This document shows, piece after piece, positions 40,082 through 46,568 of a DNA stretch of 46,842 nucleotides. Under the pieces are notes generated by a model, which was not told the DNA's origin, made no database searches, and saw only the letters and a list, made by a program, of their open reading frames with translations. The DNA lies in IMG/VR virus record IMGVR_UViG_3300026510_000002, positions 1 through 46,842 of that record; one strand, given 5' to 3'. This DNA comes from a virus. Each line of letters begins with the position of its first letter. Positions within the stretch are counted from its first letter, which is position 1. A program made the position numbers and the translations under genes.

Positions 40082-40531
40082 TTATTGTTTCTTTTTTCCA
40101 GTGAGTTTTGAAAGTTGATATGCTTTTGATAATTCTGGGTTTGTTTCCAGTTCACCATTGTGATGAAAACAACACGGTTTCCAAAATCTTTTGTCAAGAT
40201 ATAACGTAATACCAGAGTCACGTGCTTCATCATCCGCATAACCTTTTCGACCACGTGTGTGTTCAATTGTATTAGCCCTTACATTGCATCCATCAATGAA
40301 ACAAATTTGATTTTCTGGTTTTGATAAAAATTCAATACGGTTTTTTTTGTACTTCGGCATTTCTGCCAATCGTTTCTTTGAAAATGGGTTTATTTTAGAA
40401 CGTTTATTTTTTGGTTTACTCTTTACACTTGCAGTATGGCATTTATAAGAACAATGCACCTCTGTGGTTCTGTATCTTGGTGTGAACTCATTGCCACACT
40501 CTTTGCACTTTTTTGGTTTGTTTTTTATCAT
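40082..40531 (-). CDS. HNH-like nuclease with NinG-type zinc motif (149 aa)
   Basis: I start at ATG 40529-40531 (MIKNKPKKCKECGNEF). The N-terminal CKECGNEFTPRYRTTEVHC resembles the zinc motif of NinG/Rap recombination nucleases. Further on, CFIDGCNV, IEHTRGRKGYADDEARDS and CCFHHNGELETN give an HNH-like metal-binding site. It follows the SSB-associated-type gene after a terminator. Nuclease function is likely; its substrate is unknown. Confidence 0.7.
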   Translation of the reverse strand: MIKNKPKKCKECGNEFTPRYRTTEVHCSYKCHTASVKSKPKNKRSKINPFSKKRLAEMPKYKKNRIEFLSKPENQICFIDGCNVRANTIEHTRGRKGYADDEARDSGITLYLDKRFWKPCCFHHNGELETNPELSKAYQLSKLTGKKKQ

Positions 40532-40538
40532 AATAAAA

Positions 40539-40560
40539 AAGGTCACAATTAAGTGACCTT
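40539..40560 (-). terminator. Intrinsic terminator before the HNH-like gene
   Basis: The 8-bp arms AAGGTCAC (40539-40546) and GTGACCTT (40553-40560) flank a 6-nt loop, followed by a T run on the minus strand. It lies between the 219-residue gene and the HNH-like gene, 8 bases from the latter's ATG. Confidence 0.75.
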
Positions 40561-40578
40561 GATTTTAAAGTTAGTAAT

Positions 40579-41238
40579 TTACTGTAAACCATCACCACCA
40601 GATGCAGCAACTTTTTCTGCACCAACAACTTCAATTGTTTCTGCTGCTGGTATATTTCCAGCATCATCAGATTTTGATTTGTTTGATTTTTTTTCATCAC
40701 CATCAAACAAGTCCTGTTGTGCTTTTTTACCCTCGAAAAGATACTTGTAAACCTCACGTTCAATAAGTTCAATTTGACCTTCAACGTCCAATTCATAACC
40801 AAGTTTTTCAGATGAAAAAACAATTCTTGGTGTATTCATTGCGCATTTGGATTTGTTGAAACTTAAAATCTTACCAGATATTACGACACCTCGTAATTGT
40901 TCATCACCACCGATTGAAATACCAGTAATTTCAACCTTGTCATAAAGGTCAATCATACCATCTTCTGCAATCTTTTTTTGCTCACCTTTCAAATACTTAA
41001 TTGCAACTTCATAACCACTTCCAAGATGGTATGCTTTTACTAAATATTCACGCAAAGTGTCACGTAATCTTATTAAATCTGGGTGTGGAATGTAAGAACA
41101 CGAAATTGTATGAGCAATCAAATGTGCTTTTCCATCAATAACACGATTTTCTTCAAATTCGCATTGAACTGACGTTTCGCCAATTTTGGCTTTTTTTAAA
41201 GTGAACTGGTCAAAGTCCACTGCTTTCAATTTTGACAT
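40579..41238 (-). CDS. Hypothetical DNA-metabolism protein with acidic tail (219 aa)
   Basis: It starts MSKLKAVDFDQFTLKKAKIG. The first 180 residues are mixed alpha/beta with a repeated strand pattern (GISIGGDEQLRGVVISGKIL). The last 40 are low-complexity and acidic (DLFDGDEKKSNKSKSDDAGN). Acidic tails are common in SSB-like proteins, but I cannot assign a family. It is co-directional with the replication genes and precedes a terminator. Confidence 0.55.
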   Translation of the reverse strand: MSKLKAVDFDQFTLKKAKIGETSVQCEFEENRVIDGKAHLIAHTISCSYIPHPDLIRLRDTLREYLVKAYHLGSGYEVAIKYLKGEQKKIAEDGMIDLYDKVEITGISIGGDEQLRGVVISGKILSFNKSKCAMNTPRIVFSSEKLGYELDVEGQIELIEREVYKYLFEGKKAQQDLFDGDEKKSNKSKSDDAGNIPAAETIEVVGAEKVAASGGDGLQ

Positions 41239-41264
41239 AATTAAATTTTTAAGTTAAACTTCAT

Positions 41265-41774
41265 TTAAAAAGTGGAGTTGTCAACTTCACTTATGTTGTG
41301 TGACCTCTTTTGTGTGTCGGTCATATCTTCTCTTGTAAACTCTTCACTTGGGTATGCGATGGCCCAGTTGAGGTTTTGGACACACCAGATAATACATTTT
41401 TCACAATAGTCACGCATCATCTTCTTTGACACTTGTGTATCACCTTTTTTCAACGTGTGTGGATATTTTTCAAACAGTCCAGTATCTTCATTCAACTCTT
41501 CAAAATAAAGGTACTTATCACGCATTTCTGCATCAACACTTGCAAGTGATTTTATGACACCAGAAGTCAACCAAGCCTTCTGAATTTCTTTCACAATTAC
41601 TGCAAAATAATAACCTCTTTGTTTATCTGAAAACTGGTAAAATCTTTCACCAAAAACCAACTGAACCGAAGTGTTTTTGTAGTAATCTTTTATATTACCA
41701 ACAAAAACACTTCGGTTGTAAATTGAAAGAACACCATCGTTGTCAACGTGTCCGTATGTAGTAAAATCATTCAT
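41265..41774 (-). CDS. Hypothetical recombination-associated protein (169 aa)
   Basis: It starts MNDFTTYGHVDNDGVLSIYN. The segment FSDKQRGYYFAVIVKEIQKAW and the later KMMRDYCEKCIIWCVQNLNW recall the NinB/recombination family layout, a resemblance I regard as weak. It overlaps no neighbour. It is in the early operon between the SSB-associated gene and the zinc-ribbon gene. Confidence 0.5.
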   Translation of the reverse strand: MNDFTTYGHVDNDGVLSIYNRSVFVGNIKDYYKNTSVQLVFGERFYQFSDKQRGYYFAVIVKEIQKAWLTSGVIKSLASVDAEMRDKYLYFEELNEDTGLFEKYPHTLKKGDTQVSKKMMRDYCEKCIIWCVQNLNWAIAYPSEEFTREDMTDTQKRSHNISEVDNSTF

Positions 41775-41777
41775 ATC

Positions 41778-42206
41778 TTATCTGTCAAGTGCAATATCAC
41801 GTTTCAAATCCCAATCTGGTTCACCACTTTCAGACCAATCACAATTTGAATTTAAACACTTTTTTTCTTCCCATTCTTGACCCCAACAACCATCAGTTTC
41901 AGTTTCAGTTTCGCATCCACATTGCGGACAATCTTCACTTGTGTTTTTGTAAAATAAGTTTCCGAAAAGTTCATTAATCTGAACTTCTGAACGTCCAATG
42001 ACCATCAATGTAACTGCAAACATTTCAAATCCGTAATCACTTACAATTTGACTAAATAATACACCAGCATCATCAGTTTCTTCAAGTTCAATATTTAATT
42101 TTTTAAAACCTTTTGAAATTCTTTCTTTCACTTCATCTTGTGAAATGTTAAGTATGTTAGAAATTTGAGTTAATTCGACTGAATTTGGTAAAAATAGATT
42201 GTTCAT
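41778..42206 (-). CDS. Zinc-ribbon protein (142 aa), promoter-proximal
   Basis: I start at ATG 42204-42206 (MNNLFLPNSVELTQIS) because the longer frame runs through the leader and promoter. The N-terminal two thirds are helical; the end contains CPQCGCETETETDGCWG and KKCLNSNCDWSESGEP, a four-Cys zinc ribbon. It is first behind promoter 42235-42263 with the leader element 8 bases before ATG, so it is probably a target of the predicted sRNA. Function unknown. Confidence 0.65.
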   Translation of the reverse strand: MNNLFLPNSVELTQISNILNISQDEVKERISKGFKKLNIELEETDDAGVLFSQIVSDYGFEMFAVTLMVIGRSEVQINELFGNLFYKNTSEDCPQCGCETETETDGCWGQEWEEKKCLNSNCDWSESGEPDWDLKRDIALDR

Positions 42207-42214
42207 TTGTAATT

Positions 42215-42228
42215 GTTTTATCGTTTGT
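42215..42228 (-). promoter_or_regulatory. Leader element, copy 5 (sRNA target site)
   Basis: ACAAACGATAAAAC on the minus strand, 14 of 14 complementary to the sRNA linker and 8 bases before the ATG at 42204-42206. Confidence 0.75.
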
Positions 42229-42234
42229 GTGATG

Positions 42235-42263
42235 CAAATATAATATATTTCTGCTAATAACAA
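42235..42263 (-). promoter_or_regulatory. Promoter of the zinc-ribbon gene operon
   Basis: TATATTTG (42235-42242, minus) is 18 bp from TTG (42261-42263) with the AAAATATTTT palindrome upstream. This is one of five similar promoters, and the best match to the shared pattern. Confidence 0.75.
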
Positions 42264-42282
42264 TAAAATATTTTATTAATTT

Positions 42283-42789
42283 TTAAAATAAAGTCAATTC
42301 ATCTTTCTTTAATACACCATAAATATTGATGACCATACGGTGTGGGCCACGTTCATACGACATACGAATATCATCAATATAACGTACTGTATCGTCTTTT
42401 AAAACATTCAAGGTCTTAATCTCTTTACCTTTAAAATTGGCGTTCTTAATTTGTCGATTTGATGGTGTCTTGAACAAATCCAATATCATCTTTATCCAGA
42501 AATAACCTTTGTTGTCCAAATCAAATGTGTCTTGTGGTTTATAATAAATCAAGTGTATGCGCATTTTTTCAAGTTTTGGAACGCCAACCAGTTTAGGCAT
42601 CAAGTATGCTTTAATTTCATTCACAATCTTGTAACGCATAAAATATGACAAAACACTGTAAAATAAATTTGCAGTCAAGTAATAAACATCTTCTTTAAGT
42701 TTCCCGGTCTTTGGGTCAATCTTGGTTTTTTTTCTGTCGATGTACTTTGTCGGTGGGTCCAGTATAATTATTTCTTTGATTAAATCCAT
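42283..42789 (-). CDS. RusA-like Holliday junction resolvase (168 aa)
   Basis: It starts MDLIKEIIILDPPTKYIDRK. Conserved acidic residues of RusA are present in QDTFDLDNKGYFWIKMILD and further in DDTVRYIDDIRMSYE. The latter corresponds to the DxDN and DD motifs that bind metal. Phages use such nucleases to resolve recombination or packaging branches. It overlaps its upstream neighbour by one base. Confidence 0.85.
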   Translation of the reverse strand: MDLIKEIIILDPPTKYIDRKKTKIDPKTGKLKEDVYYLTANLFYSVLSYFMRYKIVNEIKAYLMPKLVGVPKLEKMRIHLIYYKPQDTFDLDNKGYFWIKMILDLFKTPSNRQIKNANFKGKEIKTLNVLKDDTVRYIDDIRMSYERGPHRMVINIYGVLKKDELTLF

Positions 42790-43082
42790 TATTTTGTTTT
42801 GTTTATTAATTCATTCCAGTGGTCATAAATTTTGTCAATTATTCCACCCCATTCATTGACTTTTCCACCACTACTTTTTGTTCTTTTTGTGTGACTTCTT
42901 AAAATATTACCAACACCAATTGAATTGCTGTATGTTTTTAGTTTTCCATTGTTACTGACTTGAATGTACCAGTTGTTTTTTTTATAGGTTGTTTTTTCAA
43001 TTTTTTCATCTTTAAGAAAATGAACTGGATATATTTTTATTCCAACTTTTAAACAATTCGACATTGCACTATTCTTGGCCAT
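42789..43082 (-). CDS. Hypothetical protein (97 aa)
   Basis: I start at ATG 43080-43082 (MAKNSAMSNCLKVGIKIY). The central part (NNWYIQVSNNGKLKTYSNS) is beta-rich and the end is basic. No family recognised. It overlaps the upstream coiled-coil gene by 14 bases and ends one base into the resolvase start. Confidence 0.55.
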   Translation of the reverse strand: MAKNSAMSNCLKVGIKIYPVHFLKDEKIEKTTYKKNNWYIQVSNNGKLKTYSNSIGVGNILRSHTKRTKSSGGKVNEWGGIIDKIYDHWNELINKTK

Positions 43083-43479
43083 AATATTCAATTTCTTTTT
43101 TTAGTGTTTCAATCTGCTTTTTCAAATCTGCTGCATCGTGGGCCATTCGTGTTGTCATTCGTCTTTCATCATTCAAATCTAACATTGTACGTTTTGATAT
43201 TGTTTGCAATGTGTCACAATAAGACTGCATTCGCATAAGTGCTTGAATTGATGTATTGATTGTCTTTTTTTGGTCATCGTTTTTCGCACCTTTCAACCAC
43301 TTCAAAAACAATTCAAAAAGCATTGTATAATCAGTTTGATATTGAAAATCAAGCAATCGTTCAGTTGCTTGCATTCTGTCAAACTGAATGCTTTTTTCTT
43401 TTTGGTGTCGAATGAAAAAACCCATTTGAGCACGTTCCATAAGTCCGTGTTCTTTTCGTTGTTCATTCAAATCTTTCAT
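43069..43479 (-). CDS. Coiled-coil protein (136 aa)
   Basis: I start at ATG 43477-43479 (MKDLNEQRKEHGLMERAQM), directly preceded by the 13-nt leader element. A start seven codons upstream would encode that element. The chain is helical, with a coiled coil in the last 40 residues (DAADLKKQIETLKKEIEYY). No family recognised. It follows the DnaB-like helicase and may assist replication. Confidence 0.6.
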   Translation of the reverse strand: MKDLNEQRKEHGLMERAQMGFFIRHQKEKSIQFDRMQATERLLDFQYQTDYTMLFELFLKWLKGAKNDDQKKTINTSIQALMRMQSYCDTLQTISKRTMLDLNDERRMTTRMAHDAADLKKQIETLKKEIEYYGQE

Positions 43480-43492
43480 TTTATCGTTTGTA
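43479..43492 (-). promoter_or_regulatory. Leader element, copy 6 (no promoter nearby)
   Basis: The sequence TACAAACGATAAAA on the minus strand pairs with 14 bases of the sRNA linker and runs directly into the ATG at 43479. I see no TAnnTTTG promoter upstream, so this copy acts in an operon transcript if it is functional. Confidence 0.6.
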
Positions 43493-43510
43493 TCGCTCAT
43501 TGATTAGATT

Positions 43511-44488
43511 TTAAAATGGTAATTCATCACCATCATCATCTGTGATGGATTGAACTTTTTCTTTTTCAATCTCTTTTTCTGGTTTTTTATATTCTGCACT
43601 TGCAAATACTTTTGAACCATTTTCATCATTGTAATATCTGAACTTTTCCATATCAAAGTACAATTCAGAAATTCCAACTTTTCCTATTGAACGAGGTTTG
43701 ATTTTATTCCAGTGAAGTTCAACTTTGTTTGCTTCACCAGATGGTCGGTGAACTGTGACCATATTACGACCATTATTGAACCATTCTGTACCACCTTTCA
43801 AATCGTATGGTGTTGGTGGTTTACGATTACCAGCACTGTCCTTGTCGGTTCTGGTTGGGTGAATTATGGTGTGAAAGTGCATCTTGTGCTTGTCTGCAAT
43901 TGCATTTCTGTAACTCAATACATCTTCAAGGTATTTGTCATCACGACCAAATCCTGTAATATCGTGCTTCATATCTTTCCACGCATCAATACTTGCTGTT
44001 TGAATTCCCATTTCATCCTTCATCTTAACGGCCAGGTCCCAGAATTGATAAGGTGTGATTTTCTGCTTTAAATCTTTTTTTGTAAGTATTTTAAAGTGTT
44101 CACAAATCCAAGTTAATTCAATGGCAATTTCCATTTCTGTGATATGGTTCTTGTATCGTTTATCGAAAGTTTTACCAGTTCTTTTGTGTATTAAATCGGC
44201 AAGTATTTCAGTTGCATTTCCAACATCTGGAAAATATACTAAATGTTTCCATCCATAAAATTCAGATGTATTAAGCAAAAATTCCATCAAAACCTGCGTT
44301 TTTCCAGAAGTTGGGAAACCAGTCCAATCAGTGACACCGGGTAATGACATTGTATAATTCTGTTGAATAGTTGGAAAACCCAAGAACTTTCCTTTCAATG
44401 CACCTTGTCTGGCGTAAGTGTTCACACTATCAAGCATATTAACTGCTTTAACTATCTGAAAACCTTTTAAAATATTGTTTAAATCCAT
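43511..44488 (-). CDS. DnaB-like replicative helicase with SSB-like C-terminal tip
   Basis: This 325-residue RecA-fold ATPase resembles the C-terminal domain of DnaB, without the N-terminal domain. Walker A is GFPTSGKT (about residues 57-64). DIEAWKD-type strands and PTRTDKDSAGNRKPPTPYDL followed by GGTEWFNNGRNMVTVHRP match DnaB-like helicases. Unusually the protein ends TDDDGDELPF, an SSB-type tip (compare DDLPF in this phage's SSB). It lies immediately after the replication initiator gene. Confidence 0.85.
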   Translation of the reverse strand: MDLNNILKGFQIVKAVNMLDSVNTYARQGALKGKFLGFPTIQQNYTMSLPGVTDWTGFPTSGKTQVLMEFLLNTSEFYGWKHLVYFPDVGNATEILADLIHKRTGKTFDKRYKNHITEMEIAIELTWICEHFKILTKKDLKQKITPYQFWDLAVKMKDEMGIQTASIDAWKDMKHDITGFGRDDKYLEDVLSYRNAIADKHKMHFHTIIHPTRTDKDSAGNRKPPTPYDLKGGTEWFNNGRNMVTVHRPSGEANKVELHWNKIKPRSIGKVGISELYFDMEKFRYYNDENGSKVFASAEYKKPEKEIEKEKVQSITDDDGDELPF

Positions 44489-44490
44489 AT

Positions 44491-45201
44491 TTAAAAGTTA
44501 AAATGTGTATCACCTTTTCGTGCGTCCTTGAACTCAACCTTATCTTCTTTTTCTTTTTTGGTTGCAGCAGTTTCAAATCCGTATTTATCAAGTGTGCTGG
44601 ACCTACTGAAAAACTCTGGTGTCAAATATTGACAACCATTTTCTTTGTGACTTGTTATTTGTACTGCATTTATAATTGAGTTTATAATATCTTCTTTTTT
44701 ATATCCATCTTTCAAACGTGCAGCATACTTTCCTTTTACAGTTTTGTTTATAACTCTAAAATCACGACCAGTTTGTGTGTTCAAAAATTTAAGAAAGTTG
44801 GTATAATTAATAGTATTATTATTATTATTATTATTGGGTGTACTTTCTTCACCACTTACTGGTGTACTTTCTTCACTACTGTGGTGTACTTTCTTCACCA
44901 GTGTACTTTCTTCACCACTTAAAATTTGATTAACAACAAAATAATTGTATTTGAATGAGTTACCAGTTGAATGTTCAATTTTAATAATAAGGTCTTTTTC
45001 TATTAATTTTTTAAGCAAACTTATCACACTTCGTCTGGATAATTTAAGACCTTTTGAAATGTATGACAAACTTCCTTTGTATTCAGAAGTGAGGTTTTGA
45101 CTAAATCCATAAATGACTGCAAATAAAATCAATTCGTTTCCTTTTAATTCCAAGTTTTCAATCATCCAACCTTGAATTGTTATGTATGTTTTATTTGTCA
45201 T
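44491..45201 (-). CDS. Replication initiation protein with winged-helix domain
   Basis: This 236-residue protein has an N-terminal winged helix (LSRRSVISLLKKLIEKDLII) as in phage replisome organisers. A repeat-rich linker (GEEST repeats, poly-Asn) and a C-terminal DnaD-like helical part follow. The linker is coded by iterons at 44838-44915 (see below), suggesting that origin DNA lies in the gene, as in lambda O. Between two helicase genes it would bind origin and recruit the DnaB-like helicase. Confidence 0.8.
   Translation of the reverse strand: MTNKTYITIQGWMIENLELKGNELILFAVIYGFSQNLTSEYKGSLSYISKGLKLSRRSVISLLKKLIEKDLIIKIEHSTGNSFKYNYFVVNQILSGEESTLVKKVHHSSEESTPVSGEESTPNNNNNNNTINYTNFLKFLNTQTGRDFRVINKTVKGKYAARLKDGYKKEDIINSIINAVQITSHKENGCQYLTPEFFSRSSTLDKYGFETAATKKEKEDKVEFKDARKGDTHFNF
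44780..44915. other. Candidate replication origin inside the initiator gene
   Basis: Four copies of GTGTACTTTCTTCAC (plus strand) lie at 44838-44852, 44862-44876, 44884-44898 and 44901-44915. They are followed (toward 44780) by an AT-rich tract with an (ATT)n run. Three copies encode GEEST or SEEST in the same frame, but the copy at 44884 is read as VKKVHH in another frame. DNA conservation that ignores reading frame suggests iterons for initiator binding. Confidence 0.65.
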
Positions 45202-45203
45202 AA

Positions 45204-46385
45204 TTATTTTATTTTAATTTTTAAACCTTTTGGAGTTTTTACACGTGAAAGTGCAGTGTATAATTGACCTTTTGCAAAACACTTTCTGGACAAATCAACT
45301 GTAATTTCATCAAACGTCAAACCCTGGAACTTGTGAATTGTTAGTGCATAAGCCAACTTAACTGGCAATTGTGTCATACTTCCAATTTCTTGCATTTCAA
45401 TTTCTTTGGTGAAATCGTTATACACGTATGCTTTTTTATCCATTATAGAGTGCTCAATAAGCCATTGTGTTTTTTCAATCTCAATGTATGGCAAACCTTT
45501 TTTCATTCTAAATACACCAAGTGAACCATTGTACAATGGATTTTCTTTTGAGTTCACCAGATACATTATTTTACAACCATCTTTTAAATTCAAATTTTCT
45601 TCAAGTGTGAAGTCATAAGCCTTTGCGTTACCAGTCAATTTTGCTTTGAAGTTGTAATTCTTTGACTTAATTGCTGCAAGACCTTCAATGTTGTATTTTG
45701 CAACTGTGGCGTTGTGTGGTGCCAAGACAATACCACTTGCATCTTCTGAAACGAATTGTTTGAAATAATCACTTTTACCACCATCACGTACAACATTCAA
45801 TGCTTCAATAAAATCTGGGTCCGATTGTCTATGAATAAAATCCAATTCAATCTTTTCAACTTGCAAATCATTATACATTTGACAATCGTGAAATTTGAAA
45901 CCATCGTATTTGGTAAGCAAAACACTCATTGTATTGTCATCAATTGGTGCTGGTAATTGTTTAAGGTCACCAACAAAAATCAATTGTTTATTAGTTAGTT
46001 TTCCAAGTCCATTTTTGACCAAAGTCCAGTGAAGTGCGTCCAACATATCTGGTCGCAACATTGAAACTTCATCAATAAAAATCACGTCCACTTTTTTCAA
46101 AATCTTTCTTTTAGCAGATTTTAGAAATGAACATTCTTTGTATTCCATCACACCATTTATTGGCAAACCGAACATTGAATGAAGTGTTTGACCACCTATG
46201 TTGTAGGATGCAATACCAGTTGGTGCAAGTGCAATAATTCTTTGACCTTGTTTTTTAAGTATTTTAATTGCTTCTTTCACGATAAACGACTTACCAGTAC
46301 CAGCCTTTCCAGTTAAGAAAATGTTACGTCCTTTCATCAATTCATCAAGAAAAAAACTTTGTTTTTCTGAATGTGTTATTTTCAT
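45204..46385 (-). CDS. Pif1/Dda-like superfamily 1 helicase
   Basis: I start at ATG 46383-46385 (MKITHSEKQSFFLDELMKG), preceded by a variant leader element. Motifs in order: LTGKAGTGKSFIVKEA (I), LAPTGIASYNIGGQTLHSM (Ia), VIFIDEVSMLRPDML (II), QLIFVGDLKQLPAP (III), YALTIHKFQGLTFDEI (V) and LYTALSRVKTPKGL (VI). Such helicases assist phage replication or recombination. A structured intergenic region separates it from the exonuclease. An upstream in-frame start at 46463 would lie in that region and is less likely. Confidence 0.9.
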   Translation of the reverse strand: MKITHSEKQSFFLDELMKGRNIFLTGKAGTGKSFIVKEAIKILKKQGQRIIALAPTGIASYNIGGQTLHSMFGLPINGVMEYKECSFLKSAKRKILKKVDVIFIDEVSMLRPDMLDALHWTLVKNGLGKLTNKQLIFVGDLKQLPAPIDDNTMSVLLTKYDGFKFHDCQMYNDLQVEKIELDFIHRQSDPDFIEALNVVRDGGKSDYFKQFVSEDASGIVLAPHNATVAKYNIEGLAAIKSKNYNFKAKLTGNAKAYDFTLEENLNLKDGCKIMYLVNSKENPLYNGSLGVFRMKKGLPYIEIEKTQWLIEHSIMDKKAYVYNDFTKEIEMQEIGSMTQLPVKLAYALTIHKFQGLTFDEITVDLSRKCFAKGQLYTALSRVKTPKGLKIKIK

Positions 46386-46390
46386 TTTTT

Positions 46391-46401
46391 TCGTTTGTAG
46401 A
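46391..46401 (-). promoter_or_regulatory. Variant leader element before the helicase
   Basis: TCTACAAACGA on the minus strand matches the complement of the sRNA linker and following bases over 11 positions, immediately before the A run and ATG at 46383-46385. It lacks the T of the standard element. Confidence 0.5.
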
Positions 46402-46407
46402 TTAAAA

Positions 46408-46493
46408 AAATCCGATAAAACTTGTCGGTATGCTTTGGTGGAGCAACGAACTTGGAATGACACAAATTCTTACCGACAAACTTCAACGGATTT
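46408..46493. other. Structured intergenic element with nested inverted repeats
   Basis: AAATCCG (46408-46414) pairs with CGGATTT (46487-46493), and inside it TTGTCGGTA (46422-46430) pairs with TACCGACAA (46471-46479). Smaller stems lie within. On the minus strand the 3' arm is followed by a T run, so it may work as terminator or attenuator before the helicase, or be origin-like DNA. A riboswitch cannot be ruled out. Confidence 0.65.
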
Positions 46494-46538
46494 GTCTTGT
46501 TTCATTCTATTTAATACATTGGGTTACCAAATCCAACG

Positions 46539-46560
46539 GTGTAAAATTACACTTTTTTTT
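46539..46560 (+). terminator. Plus-strand terminator-like hairpin
   Basis: GTGTA (46539-46543) and TACAC (46548-46552) enclose a 4-nt loop and are followed by eight T on the plus strand. It is oriented to stop rightward transcripts, although no plus-strand gene is known here. Confidence 0.5.
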
Positions 46561-46568
46561 ATTTATGC

